From: CAYZSU01 sp964480565
Lineage (GTDB): Bacteria; UBA10199; 2-02-FULL-44-16; JAAZCA01
Assembly: GCA_964480565.1 (NCBI GenBank)
Contig: CAYZSU010000009.1
Location: forward strand, 1 to 43,472
Direction: 5' to 3'
Length of the DNA: 43,472 nt
This document shows positions 9,020 to 17,801 of this stretch, piece after piece. Made by a program: the position numbers and the translations under genes. Within the stretch, counting starts at the first letter, position 1; each line of letters begins with the position of its first letter. The notes beneath the pieces were generated by a model. It saw nothing but the letters and a program-made list of their open reading frames with translations, made no database searches and was not told the origin of the DNA.

Positions 9020-9048
9020 TTGACACTTTTTTAACGATAGTCTATGGT
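9020..9048 (+). promoter_or_regulatory. Sigma-70-type promoter of tRNA-Phe
   Basis: A perfect TTGACA (9020-9025), a 17-base spacer and TATGGT (9043-9048). Transcription would start near 9055, leaving a leader of about 44 bases before the mature tRNA 5-prime end. The 8786-9098 gap holds this promoter and the divergent carD promoter; I see no gene in it. Confidence 0.65.
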
Positions 9049-9098
9049 CCTCCAACCTTGAATGATCGGTTAGTGGTCGTTATTTATACTGATCCAAG

Positions 9099-9171
9099 GG
9101 GCAGGTAGCTCAGTCGGTAGAGCAGAAGACTGAAAATCTTCGTGTCGGGGGTTCGATTCCCTCCCTGCCCA
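9099..9171 (+). tRNA. tRNA-Phe (anticodon GAA)
   Basis: A full cloverleaf can be drawn. The acceptor stem GGGCAGG pairs with CCTGCCC. The D arm is GCTC-AGTCGGTA-GAGC. The anticodon arm is GAAGA-CTGAAAA-TCTTC with anticodon GAA. The T arm is GGGGG-TTCGATT-CCCTC, with one G-U pair. The discriminator base is A. The 3-prime CCA is not encoded (the next bases are CAG), so it must be added by CCA transferase. The gene is single, with its own promoter and a terminator two bases downstream. Confidence 0.97.
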
Positions 9172-9172
9172 C

Positions 9173-9203
9173 AGGCGAAATTCATATGAATTTCGCCTTT
9201 TTT
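9173..9203 (+). terminator. Intrinsic terminator of tRNA-Phe
   Basis: A perfect 26-bp palindrome (9173-9198; half-site AGGCGAAATTCAT) is followed by TTTTTT. It starts two bases after the tRNA. An ATG at 9186 sits in the middle of the palindrome and opens a longer reading frame into the next gene, but translation from there is unlikely. Confidence 0.92.
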
Positions 9204-9284
9204 ATTTGTTCCGCCATTATTATTATCGGCAATTATCTGATTTTGTTGCGTATTTTTTTTATTTTTGCCAAAATAACACTATAC

Positions 9285-10103
9285 ATGATGTTTTTTTCAT
9301 TTATTTTTCTAGGTATTATTCTAATCGCTATTTCATTTTTTTCCGCCATTTTGGGATTAGGTGGTGGTGTGTTTTACACCCCAATACAAGTCTTATTTGG
9401 CAAAAGTGTTCATGCAAGCGCAGGAAATAGTCTATTGTTCATTATGGTAGCCTCATTTTGTGCCAGTATTACCTATAAGCGCATCAAATGTATTGATTGG
9501 CATCTAGCCATAGTTTTAATGATCGGCGCTGGACTCTGTAGTTTTTGTGGTGGTTATATATCCTCTTTTATCCCTGACTCTATCGTATTCCCATTGTTAA
9601 TTGCATGCTTATTTATTAGCGCAATGAGCATGGGATTGGCCAAATGGATCCATCCACTACTACATAATAATCGTTTTTTGCGTCCCAAGCGATTTCTCTG
9701 GCATCGGCATATTGACCACATACAGTATCAAATTCCATATCTAGTTCTCATTCCAGTCACAATGATCATTGGATTATTATCTGGTGTATTGGGAATAGGT
9801 GGAGGTGCTCTTTTTATCCCTCTGTTCATAGTAGTATTTAATATACCTTCTAGAATAGCAGTGGGTACAAATAGCATAATGCTATTTAGCACATCTCTGA
9901 TGGGATTTATCGGGCATATACTGTCCGCCCACTGGGTTCCAACAACTCACCTAGCATTGGCACCATTGATTGGACTGGGCGCTATTGTGGGGGCATTTCA
10001 CATGAAACGACTGAATTCAAGATTATTTCAGCCATTATTCTCAATAATGACTATTTTAGCGGGAATTGTGGTATTAATTAAATGGATATCAACCGTGCAA
10101 TAA
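9285..10103 (+). CDS. TauE/SafE-family membrane permease (sulfite/organosulfonate exporter type)
   Basis: This is a small polytopic permease of the TSUP family, which moves sulfite, sulfoacetate or other small anions. From the ATG at 9285 it has 272 aa, the normal length. The two family repeats are visible: an N-terminal ISFFSAILGLGGGVFYTPIQVLFG and a C-terminal IGLLSGVLGIGGGALFIPLFIVVF, each starting a four-helix half. The frame is open from an ATG at 9186, but that ATG lies inside the tRNA terminator. The double ATG at 9285/9288 gives a normal N-terminus even though no clear ribosome site is visible. The substrate is unknown. It converges with the HDOD gene and overlaps its end by 15 bases. 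Confidence 0.85.
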   Translation: MMFFSFIFLGIILIAISFFSAILGLGGGVFYTPIQVLFGKSVHASAGNSLLFIMVASFCASITYKRIKCIDWHLAIVLMIGAGLCSFCGGYISSFIPDSIVFPLLIACLFISAMSMGLAKWIHPLLHNNRFLRPKRFLWHRHIDHIQYQIPYLVLIPVTMIIGLLSGVLGIGGGALFIPLFIVVFNIPSRIAVGTNSIMLFSTSLMGFIGHILSAHWVPTTHLALAPLIGLGAIVGAFHMKRLNSRLFQPLFSIMTILAGIVVLIKWISTVQ

Positions 10104-10934
10104 TTGTTGGACACTTTCAATAGCTTTATAAATACGTTCTTGATTCTCAAGTATTTGCTGCCACGACATTCCTGCAGCATCCATATATTTAAGAACATCA
10201 TCATCCAAATCATCCTGAGTCTGATCAAAAAAGTGTGTATAATCATCTTCATATCGGCTAAAACAATCACATAATTGCAATAGCTGATGCCCTTGACTAT
10301 TATCCATATCAGTATTTTGTGATCGAACGATTTCAATCACGTCCTTTGAAAAACGCCATTCTTCTAGAAGTGCACAGCTTATCTCAATATGGTCGACTCC
10401 CAATATTTTTTTCTGAACACTTGCGGGTGGGTAGAGATCATCCTTGATCAACTCATCAAATTTACTTTGAAAATGCTGGCTAAGTAAAATATACCCAACA
10501 TCCTTCACCATGGCGCTTAAAAACAAACTATCCGCAGATTCCCTTGCATGAGTTTTTGTAAATACATTCATGATATTGGCTGAAATTAATGATGATTGCC
10601 AAATCTGATTCACATAATCCTGATTAATATCGTCCATTTGATTGAATGTATCAATTAAGATTAATCCTGTAGCCACACTCCTTACCGTTGAAAATCCCAG
10701 CATGGTCATGGCATAACGAACTGAACTGACAGGACGCGCCATCGCATAAAATGCAGAATTAACCACTTTAAGCAATTGTGTCACAAGGCCGGGTTCACGC
10801 AACACCACTTCTTCTAAATCTTTAATGGATGCATTGGGATCTTCTGCCAATTTTAAAATATGGCTAAGTACATCAGGAATAGAAGGCACATGTGTTGAAT
10901 GAATGATGTCTAAAACTAAAGATGATTGAGTCAT
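10089..10934 (-). CDS. HDOD-domain signalling protein (second of a tandem pair)
   Basis: HDOD domains are catalytically inactive relatives of HD-type phosphohydrolases used in signalling. The protein is about 281 aa and fills the single-domain pattern: STHVPSIPDVLSHILKLAEDPNASIKDLEEVVLREPGLVTQLLKVVNSAFYAM, then the VSSVRYAMTMLGFSTVRSVATGLILIDTF core, and a helical C-terminus. I chose the ATG at 10934 because it aligns with the start of its upstream paralogue; the frame opens five codons earlier with GTG. It is closely similar to the HDOD gene at 11031-11894 along its whole length, which points to a tandem duplication. It is last in a probable kinase - receiver - HDOD - HDOD unit. Confidence 0.88.
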   Translation of the reverse strand: MTQSSLVLDIIHSTHVPSIPDVLSHILKLAEDPNASIKDLEEVVLREPGLVTQLLKVVNSAFYAMARPVSSVRYAMTMLGFSTVRSVATGLILIDTFNQMDDINQDYVNQIWQSSLISANIMNVFTKTHARESADSLFLSAMVKDVGYILLSQHFQSKFDELIKDDLYPPASVQKKILGVDHIEISCALLEEWRFSKDVIEIVRSQNTDMDNSQGHQLLQLCDCFSRYEDDYTHFFDQTQDDLDDDVLKYMDAAGMSWQQILENQERIYKAIESVQQLLHG

Positions 10935-11030
10935 ATAGAGTTCATACACACCTTAGAAAATACTGTAAAGGGTGTTTTGAATTAATGAATAATTCCAATA
11001 GGTTAAAAAATATTAAAAATCAAAATATTG

Positions 11031-11894
11031 TCATACATTGCCAATATGAAGCAATTGATCAATCATATCCGCCATTTCAATGAATCGGGTTTTTTGTGCA
11101 CATAATTTATCCCATCGACAATCAGCCACATCCAGCGCATCACGCATTTCATCGCTTAAATCATCCCATGATGTATTAAACAATTCATTAATATTAAAAC
11201 TATATATTCCAATTAAATCACACAAATACATTATGCGACTAAGCCTGGATTCCATGGATGACAATGTATTAAATGCATGATGATCCCTCACACTACAAAT
11301 GACATCTTCAGAAAAACGCCATTCATCTAGAAGCGCACAACCCACTTCAATATGATCCGTATCAAAGAGCTCCTTCTCAACTGCCATCGGTGGAAATGTA
11401 TACTCCTCAATCAGTGGCTGATATTTGGATTGATAATGTTGGCTTAATAACAAATGCCCCACGTCCTTTACCATCCCCGCCAGATATAACCGATCTTTAG
11501 TTTCTTGTGGCTCTTTGGCCGTAAAAATCAGCGTCATATTGGCAGAAATTAATGATGATCGCCAAACAAGGTAAACATATTCTTTATTTAAATCATCCAA
11601 ATGATTAAAACTATCAATTAATGCTAATCCAGTTGCAATGCTCTTTACTGTTGAAAACCCTAACATAGACATGGCATATCGAACCGATGCCACTCGTTTA
11701 GGAAGCGCATAGTAAGCGGAGTTAATCATCTTTAATATTTGCGTAACAAGGCCAGGCTCTTTAATTACAAGCTTCTCAAGGTCAGAACTGGATGTTTTTG
11801 GATCATTTGCGATCATTAAAATCTTACTAAGCACATCTGGCAATGATGGCACACGCGTTGATCGAATAATCTCTAATACTTTTGGATTTGACAT
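11031..11894 (-). CDS. HDOD-domain signalling protein (first of a tandem pair)
   Basis: A 287-aa single-domain HDOD protein. Segments include STRVPSLPDVLSKILMIANDPKTSSSDLEKLVIKEPGLVTQILKMINSAYYAL, ASVRYAMSMLGFSTVKSIATGLALIDSF and LAGMVKDVGHLLLSQHYQSKY. The VKDVGHLLLSQHY stretch keeps one HD-like residue pair shifted to DVGH, as expected for a non-catalytic HDOD fold. It starts 34 bases after the receiver gene and is followed after 81 bases by its paralogue. Context suggests an output protein for the kinase/receiver pair, perhaps acting on motility or second-messenger pathways; that is an inference from other HDOD systems. Confidence 0.9.
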   Translation of the reverse strand: MSNPKVLEIIRSTRVPSLPDVLSKILMIANDPKTSSSDLEKLVIKEPGLVTQILKMINSAYYALPKRVASVRYAMSMLGFSTVKSIATGLALIDSFNHLDDLNKEYVYLVWRSSLISANMTLIFTAKEPQETKDRLYLAGMVKDVGHLLLSQHYQSKYQPLIEEYTFPPMAVEKELFDTDHIEVGCALLDEWRFSEDVICSVRDHHAFNTLSSMESRLSRIMYLCDLIGIYSFNINELFNTSWDDLSDEMRDALDVADCRWDKLCAQKTRFIEMADMIDQLLHIGNV

Positions 11895-11927
11895 AACTAT
11901 CTATTTATCCCTTCAATAGATGATAAT

Positions 11928-12356
11928 TTATTGCACCACTTTTACTTTACGTGTTTCTTTAAAAATAATTTCCCAACGTCGAATACCCTCTACGGCACGG
12001 CTAATCACGCTATCCAACTCATCCAAATCTTTAAATGGTTTGAGTATATAATCGGCGGCACCATTAATTCGACTCATTAATACTTTCGACAAACTCGTAT
12101 AGGCGGTCATCATAATGACCATTGTATCCCCATGAGTTTTCTTGATACGCTCTAAAAGCTCCAAGCCATCCATCACAGGCATATTTATATCCAACAATGC
12201 AATATGAAAGCGATCTTCTTTAATCAATTCCAAGCCTTCCTCTGCAGAATTAGCAATACGAACTAAAAATCCATCTAATTCCAAATGCGTTTTTACAGCA
12301 TCGATAATGCCTTTTTCATCATCCACAACCAGTACTTTTATGACACTAGACTTCAT
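11928..12356 (-). CDS. Stand-alone response-regulator receiver
   Basis: A 142-aa CheY-like receiver. Visible features are the acidic pocket VVDDEKG (D12-D13 region), the phosphoacceptor in ALLDINMPVMDG near residue 56, the switch Thr in MMTAYTS and the Lys of YILKPF. A C-terminal extension (SRAVEGIRRWEIIFKETRKVKVVQ) replaces any output domain, so it must act through another protein. The ATG follows a run of eight G bases (12367-12360) only three bases upstream, an unusual ribosome site. It lies 21 bases after the kinase gene and just before two HDOD genes, so the likely phosphodonor is the kinase and the likely output the HDOD proteins. Confidence 0.93.
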   Translation of the reverse strand: MKSSVIKVLVVDDEKGIIDAVKTHLELDGFLVRIANSAEEGLELIKEDRFHIALLDINMPVMDGLELLERIKKTHGDTMVIMMTAYTSLSKVLMSRINGAADYILKPFKDLDELDSVISRAVEGIRRWEIIFKETRKVKVVQ

Positions 12357-12377
12357 GAGCCCCCCCCACGTGTTTAT

Positions 12378-13163
12378 TTATGAATTACGTTGATGTTTAA
12401 ATGTAATGCGAAATGTTGTCCCTTTTCCTGGCGTACTTTCTACTGAAATTTGTCCATTATGGCTGTCTATAATTGATTGACATAATGACAACCCTAAGCC
12501 CTCACCAACACCTTGTGGCTTGGTAGTATAATAGGGTGTGAATATTTTCTGTCTGGTATCATCATCCATACCAGCGCCATTGTCTGTCAGGCTAAGGGTT
12601 ATCCCTGACTCACATTCCATCAATGACAATTCTAGCATTGCTTTATCCGGGGTTAATTCACCATGTCTTTCCCGAAGTGCATCGCATGCATTGGTAAATA
12701 ATATAGATAATGCTTGTTCTAAGTGAAGTTTATGCCCTTGAATAATATAGGAATGATCTGGTTTTTCTTTAATTATTTGAACATTTACTTTGCCATCGAT
12801 TAAAAAATGATGCATTTCCAATGTATTACTCGCAATCTCAGCAAGAGACACCTCCGCTAATTTTGAAATATCACATTTTGTGGATTCTTTTAATTTATCA
12901 ACAATTGAAATCATTCGAATCGTCGCATAAACGATACTCTCGCATTGTTCATACAATTTAGATTTAATCTCAGACAATGAATACGGACCAAAGGTATCAT
13001 CTGGATGATTCTTTTCATATTCATCCAAGCATGGCGCAATTAAATTCAACATTTTTCGAATATTTGTAATATTTAAACGAATAAATGCATTTGGATTATT
13101 TAAATCATGTGCAACACTTACAACAATTTTATTTAATAATTCCAGCTGTACATTTGAGTGCAT
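12378..13163 (-). CDS. Soluble sensor-less histidine kinase
   Basis: A 261-aa two-component kinase without membrane spans or a visible sensor domain. The phosphoacceptor helix reads VVSVAHDLNNPNAF with His19, close to the N-terminus. The ATPase part has the N box NACDALRE, G1 DNGAGMDD, F box FTPYYTTKP and G2 GVGEGLGLSLCQS. DHp helices lie before it, with a longer than usual linker (EKNHPDDTFGPYS). GGGGAGG precedes the ATG. With no sensor it probably reads an input through a partner, or acts as an intermediary. It heads the kinase - receiver - HDOD - HDOD operon. Confidence 0.92.
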   Translation of the reverse strand: MHSNVQLELLNKIVVSVAHDLNNPNAFIRLNITNIRKMLNLIAPCLDEYEKNHPDDTFGPYSLSEIKSKLYEQCESIVYATIRMISIVDKLKESTKCDISKLAEVSLAEIASNTLEMHHFLIDGKVNVQIIKEKPDHSYIIQGHKLHLEQALSILFTNACDALRERHGELTPDKAMLELSLMECESGITLSLTDNGAGMDDDTRQKIFTPYYTTKPQGVGEGLGLSLCQSIIDSHNGQISVESTPGKGTTFRITFKHQRNS

Positions 13164-13348
13164 AGTTCCTCCCCAATTAAGACACTATAACCACTTACTG
13201 ATTACCTTATTATAGCCATTCATTTACATGGTGCTACTAAAAAAATAATTAATTTATGTATTGATGATGCATTCTATTGATTAATCCTATTATGGTCTAT
13301 TCGCTGCAATGCAACAAGCAGTATTTTATATTTACAGTAATTTACATA

Positions 13349-15259
13349 TTATTTCCAAATAATATTATTTTTTTTCAAATAACTTACAATAGAATCAACC
13401 GCTTCTAACACCCCCATGTGATCCATGCGACACTCAATACTTGGATGTTTGGGTGGCTCATAGCGCGCCCTTATATCCGGCATATCACCTACATTTGCCA
13501 TTGAAGATATGCCTGACTGATCATCATTGCAGCATAGCGATAATGGCGCATTAACATAGACTTCAACAAAACGCATTTCACCTATTATATTCGTTGCCAT
13601 CGCGCGCAAACATTCACTAGATGATGCAAATGAACAGATTGCAATATGCCCAAAATTTGCAATTAAATTTGCCATTTCACTCACATGCTGAATATGCGCA
13701 GATTGATCCACATCGTCAAAATGACGTTCGCAATGCCACCCTTGCCTCAAGGTATTTTCATCAATCACAATACTATGCACATCCCTTTTAAATAATTGCT
13801 TTTCCAACATATATGCAATATCGGATTTCCCAGACGATACACGCCCAGTCAACCAAATACAATACCCTGTATACCCATTTTTTTTCGCACGCATTTCAGG
13901 AGAAATCAAACTATGGCGATGCGTATAATCAGTGTTCACACCGCCTTCTTTTTTTGATGCCAATCGTCTGGATAATTGTTGATCCAAAACCATCCCCGCA
14001 GCCACAGTATTATTTGTCATTGGATCAATGATAATAAAGTTACCAGTCATACGATTTTTTTGATAACTATCCAAATACAATGCACGATTCGTACTCAATT
14101 CAATACGAGCAATATCATTTAAGCTGATATTTTTATCATTTAATCGCCGCAATGTCGTCATATTTATCTTATAATGAATCACATTCACACGCGCACTCAC
14201 GCTTTGCGTCGTATGTTTTAAAATATAAGAGTAACTTAAGTCCAAAGGAAGTGATCCCATCCACACAATCATTGCATCTAAACGACGTTCAATCCGTGGA
14301 ATATTATTGGGCCGCACCAGCATATTGCCTCGGCTAATATCAACTTCATCTGCAAGCGTCACCATAATGGACATCGGTGGATATGCGACATTCACCATTT
14401 GATCCGCATGATAAATCGCAGTTACAGTGGATTGTTGCATGGAAGGCAATACAGTTAAACGATCTCCCTTTCGCAATACACCGGACACCAACTGTCCCGC
14501 ATACCCGCGAAAATCTTGATTTGGCCGAATCACATATTGTACAGGCAAACGTAAATCCACAAAATTTTGATCACTCGCTATGTGCGTATTCTCAAGTGAT
14601 GTCAACACAGATTCCCCAGAATACCACGGCATTTTCTCACTGATCGTAGTAATATTATCTCCATGCAATGCACTAATTGGAATAAATCGAACATCTGAAA
14701 TAGACAGCCGTCTAGAAAAGTTTATAAACTCCTGTTTAATTTTCTCAAACACATCCTGTTCATAATCCACCAAATCCATTTTATTTATAGCAACGATCAT
14801 ATGCGAAATACCGAGCAATGATGAAATAAATGCATGCCGTTTTGTTTGTGCGAGCATGCCATGGCGTGCATCAATTAAGATAATAGCTAAGTCTGATGTT
14901 GAGGCACCTGTCGCCATATTGCGCGTATACTCCTCATGACCCGGTGTATCTGCAATAATAAATTTTCGTTTTGGCGTTGAAAAATAACGATAGGCAACAT
15001 CAATTGTAATTCCTTGTTCACGTTCTGCTTTTAATCCATCTGTCAGCAGTGCATAGTCAATATCACAATGGTTGACTCTCTTCTTTGATGCTTTTTTGAT
15101 TGATGATAATTGGTCGTCAAAAATACCTTTGGATTCATAGAGTAATCGACCAATCAATGTCGATTTTCCATCATCAATGCTACCTGCTGTGGAAAAACGA
15201 AGTAATTCTTTTTCTTCATTGGTTTTTAAAAATTCTGAAATACATATATTAGGCTGCAT
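13349..15259 (-). CDS. cysNC: Sulfate adenylyltransferase large subunit fused to an altered APS-kinase domain (CysN-CysC)
   Basis: CysN is the GTPase subunit that, with CysD, makes APS from sulfate and ATP. Residues about 20-420 carry a full translational-GTPase core: GSIDDGKSTLIGRLL, DTPGHEEYTRNMATGAS and NKMDLVD. Residues about 460-636 form an APS-kinase domain (GYTGYCIWLTG, then YEPPKHPSIECRMD). The kinase domain is unusual: its P-loop is GRVSSGKS rather than the usual GLSGAGKST, and the DGDNVR-type segment has become DENTLR with little of the following consensus kept. An intact cysC lies in the same operon, so the fused domain may be weak, regulatory or decaying. The start at 15259 has only a weak ribosome site. 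Confidence 0.93.
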   Translation of the reverse strand: MQPNICISEFLKTNEEKELLRFSTAGSIDDGKSTLIGRLLYESKGIFDDQLSSIKKASKKRVNHCDIDYALLTDGLKAEREQGITIDVAYRYFSTPKRKFIIADTPGHEEYTRNMATGASTSDLAIILIDARHGMLAQTKRHAFISSLLGISHMIVAINKMDLVDYEQDVFEKIKQEFINFSRRLSISDVRFIPISALHGDNITTISEKMPWYSGESVLTSLENTHIASDQNFVDLRLPVQYVIRPNQDFRGYAGQLVSGVLRKGDRLTVLPSMQQSTVTAIYHADQMVNVAYPPMSIMVTLADEVDISRGNMLVRPNNIPRIERRLDAMIVWMGSLPLDLSYSYILKHTTQSVSARVNVIHYKINMTTLRRLNDKNISLNDIARIELSTNRALYLDSYQKNRMTGNFIIIDPMTNNTVAAGMVLDQQLSRRLASKKEGGVNTDYTHRHSLISPEMRAKKNGYTGYCIWLTGRVSSGKSDIAYMLEKQLFKRDVHSIVIDENTLRQGWHCERHFDDVDQSAHIQHVSEMANLIANFGHIAICSFASSSECLRAMATNIIGEMRFVEVYVNAPLSLCCNDDQSGISSMANVGDMPDIRARYEPPKHPSIECRMDHMGVLEAVDSIVSYLKKNNIIWK

Positions 15260-15331
15260 AATGTCACTCGCTAAATTAAATCATGAAAGCACCTACAAAA
15301 CGCCCATTTTTGGATATACCTTAGTGGTTGT

Positions 15332-16237
15332 TCAAAAATAACCATCCCTTTTTTTCATTTCCATCGAGCCATCCACATCATGGTCAATAATTCGTGTTGA
15401 ACGCTCCGATATGGTCATGGTCATCATTTCCTGAATAATTTTCTCAACTGTATCTGCATCTGAGTAAATCGCACCTGTGCACGGATAACATCCCAAGGTT
15501 CGAAACCGGCACATCACATCAGTGGCAGCATGTTCGTCGTATAGTACGGTGGATTTTATAGCAGGTATTAATTGATCATCACGAATAATCATCGATTGTT
15601 TTTTCGCAAAATACATCGGTACAATTGGAATCTTCTCCAAGTAAATATATTGCCAAATATCCAGCTCCGTCCAATTGGATAATGGAAATACACGAATGGA
15701 TTCTTTTTTTCGAATTCGAGTATTATATAACGACCATAATTCAGGTCGCTGATTTTTTGGATCCCATTGCCCCATATCATCACGAAATGAAAAAATGCGC
15801 TCTTTTGCACGTGATTTTTCTTCATCCCGCCTAGCACCGCCAAATGCAGCATCGACATTTAGCTCTGCTAATGCGCTAACCAATGCATTTGTTTTTAAAC
15901 TCGCACAACAATCTTGCGTTCCCACATCAAAGGGGTTCGTCTGTTTTTGAATGGCAATTTCATTGCGATATACAATTAACTCCGCATTAATATCATTAGC
16001 AAATTGATCCCTGAAGGAAATCATTTCTGGAAATTTAAACCCCGTATCGATATGAAGCAATGGAAATGGAATCATTGCAGGATAAAATGCTTTTTGCGCT
16101 AATCGAACCATGACGGATGAATCTTTCCCAATTGAATATAGCATCATGGGGTTTTCAAATTCAGATACCACTTCCCGCATAATCTGAATGCTTTCTGATT
16201 CTAATTGCTGCAAATGCGACAATGAATAATTACTCAC
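15332..16237 (-). CDS. cysD: Sulfate adenylyltransferase small subunit (CysD)
   Basis: CysD is the catalytic subunit that joins sulfate to ATP, in complex with CysN. About 301 aa is the usual length. Family segments are clear: LSHLQQLESESIQIMREVVSEFENPMMLYSIGKDSSVM near the start, holding the PP-loop-type SIGKDSS, then HIDTGFKFPEM, GGARRDEEKSRAKERIFSF and RFRTLGCYPCTGA. I place the start at the GTG at 16237, which has GAGGGGG upstream and gives an eight-base overlap with cysC. A TTG four codons earlier has no ribosome site. The intact cysC is upstream and cysNC downstream, all on one transcript. Confidence 0.95.
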   Translation of the reverse strand: MSNYSLSHLQQLESESIQIMREVVSEFENPMMLYSIGKDSSVMVRLAQKAFYPAMIPFPLLHIDTGFKFPEMISFRDQFANDINAELIVYRNEIAIQKQTNPFDVGTQDCCASLKTNALVSALAELNVDAAFGGARRDEEKSRAKERIFSFRDDMGQWDPKNQRPELWSLYNTRIRKKESIRVFPLSNWTELDIWQYIYLEKIPIVPMYFAKKQSMIIRDDQLIPAIKSTVLYDEHAATDVMCRFRTLGCYPCTGAIYSDADTVEKIIQEMMTMTISERSTRIIDHDVDGSMEMKKRDGYF

Positions 16238-16838
16238 TCTCCCCCTCAATCACTGATTTTTGAATTAAATAATGAATTATCTGCCTCGTACAATCATCCA
16301 CTGTATTTTTTTCTGTTTGTACGATAACCTCTGGATGCTCTGGCTGTTCATATGCCTGGCTAATTCCGGTAAACTGTGCAATTTCACCATTTAGCGCACG
16401 CACATATAATCCTTTTGGATCTCTTTTTTGACATACATGCAATGAACAATCGACAAATACTTCAATGAATTGCCCGGGTGTAAATAAGGAACGAACTTGT
16501 TTTCGATCCACTGCAAACGGTGATATAAATGATGCAATAACGATTAGCCCTGCATCAATAAACAGCTTTCCTATTTCGCCAATACGCCGAATATTTTCGT
16601 GTCGATCTTTGTTTGAAAAACCCAAATCATTATTAATACCCAATCGAATATTATCCCCATCCAACACATAGGTATGGCATTTTTTTTGATTGAGCATCAC
16701 ATCCAATCGATTGGCAATCGTTGACTTACCTGCCCCAGAAAGTCCTGTTAACCATAGCAGCGCAGGTTGATGCCCTTTTAATTGTATGCGATTTGTTTGG
16801 TTTATTTGAAATTGCTGATTGAAAAGTAACTCATTCAT
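16230..16838 (-). CDS. cysC: Adenylylsulfate kinase (CysC)
   Basis: CysC phosphorylates APS at the 3-prime position to give PAPS. About 202 aa is the usual size. The P-loop GLSGAGKST, the DGDNIRLGINNDLGFSNKDRHENIRRIGEI segment and VFVDCSLHVCQKRDPKGLY are all intact. FTGISQAYEQPEHPEVIV closes the family pattern. I use the ATG at 16838, preceded by GGGGAT; an ATG four codons earlier has no ribosome site. Its last bases overlap cysD. The intact motifs contrast with the altered CysC domain fused to CysN in the same operon, so this gene probably supplies most of the activity. Confidence 0.96.
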   Translation of the reverse strand: MNELLFNQQFQINQTNRIQLKGHQPALLWLTGLSGAGKSTIANRLDVMLNQKKCHTYVLDGDNIRLGINNDLGFSNKDRHENIRRIGEIGKLFIDAGLIVIASFISPFAVDRKQVRSLFTPGQFIEVFVDCSLHVCQKRDPKGLYVRALNGEIAQFTGISQAYEQPEHPEVIVQTEKNTVDDCTRQIIHYLIQKSVIEGESE

Positions 16839-16927
16839 TATAATCCCCATAAAAAATAATTACTGATTATTTATATAGATGTAAATGACTTTCAAAATCA
16901 GACGACCTAACAAGGGGATGTTCAATA

Positions 16928-17713
16928 CTAAACTTTGGAATGCGTCACATGAATTGTCTGACATTCATTTTCCATAACAATATTCATGTCCGCAAAAATA
17001 TTAGGCGATTCATCTTTAACCTGCTGAAACATTGCCACTGCAAGTTCACGAATTTCAGCATCCGCATGAAAACTACCACGCATTTCAAAGAAATGACGAA
17101 GTGCGCGCGCATTAGCTGTAACAAATATTTTTGTTTCACAGGCATTTGGCAAAATAGACCGTGCGGATTGGCGCACAATTTTCCGGCGATCTGTTTTACT
17201 TAATTCAGGATACATTTTTTCAACCACAGGCTCTGTTGCTTTAACAAGTCGTAAATATGCATTGTGCGTAGCTTCTACCGCACCCAACCATTCATTACGC
17301 ACCTCATCATTATCGCGGTATAGGGGAGGTACCACATAGCGTGCATCCGCCTCATCCACATAACGCTGACTCAATTGACTATATCCAAACCCTGCGCGAT
17401 GACGAATTAGCTCATGTGTTAATGACCGACTAATGCCAGTAACCATAAAGTTCCATACAACATGTTCCAACACAGATCCATGATGACTGGAAATAATACG
17501 ATCCAAATAACTGGCATTTGTTTTACGCCCTTTTCCATACGACATATAACACATTCGGCCCGCAGATTCTGCCAATATTTCACCTGGAACCTCTGTATCC
17601 GTCTCAAAGAACAAGCCTTCATCATCCAAGAAAGCATTTAACATCTCATTATCCACACTTTGTCGACCTACCAAATACACATGAGGTTCTGTTACAATGC
17701 GTTCATTCTTCAT
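16928..17713 (-). CDS. thyX: Flavin-dependent thymidylate synthase (ThyX)
   Basis: ThyX methylates dUMP to dTMP with FAD, NADPH and methylene-tetrahydrofolate, and replaces ThyA. The 261-aa protein has the family hallmark LTHELIRHRAGFGYSQLSQRYVDE. It is the longer spacing variant, with eight residues between RHR and Ser, that I associate with RHRAGF-x-x-SQLSQRY members. SILPNACETKIFVTANARALRHFFEMR is the other conserved block. AAGGAG lies nine bases before the ATG. It lies directly after nrdJ on the same strand with an 88-base gap, so the two dNTP-supply genes may share a transcript from the NrdR-controlled promoter. Confidence 0.97.
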   Translation of the reverse strand: MKNERIVTEPHVYLVGRQSVDNEMLNAFLDDEGLFFETDTEVPGEILAESAGRMCYMSYGKGRKTNASYLDRIISSHHGSVLEHVVWNFMVTGISRSLTHELIRHRAGFGYSQLSQRYVDEADARYVVPPLYRDNDEVRNEWLGAVEATHNAYLRLVKATEPVVEKMYPELSKTDRRKIVRQSARSILPNACETKIFVTANARALRHFFEMRGSFHADAEIRELAVAMFQQVKDESPNIFADMNIVMENECQTIHVTHSKV

Positions 17714-17801
17714 ATATTATATCTCCTTAATGGAACGTTTCAAAAACGCCCCTAAAACACCTATTTCAATGGCAGTCCATTAACGTATTCTCACCGACAA
17801 A

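Noticed and set aside
9186..9284. N-terminal extension of the TauE/SafE gene starting at 9186
   Set aside because: The ATG lies in the centre of the tRNA terminator palindrome and the additional residues are not needed for the family length.
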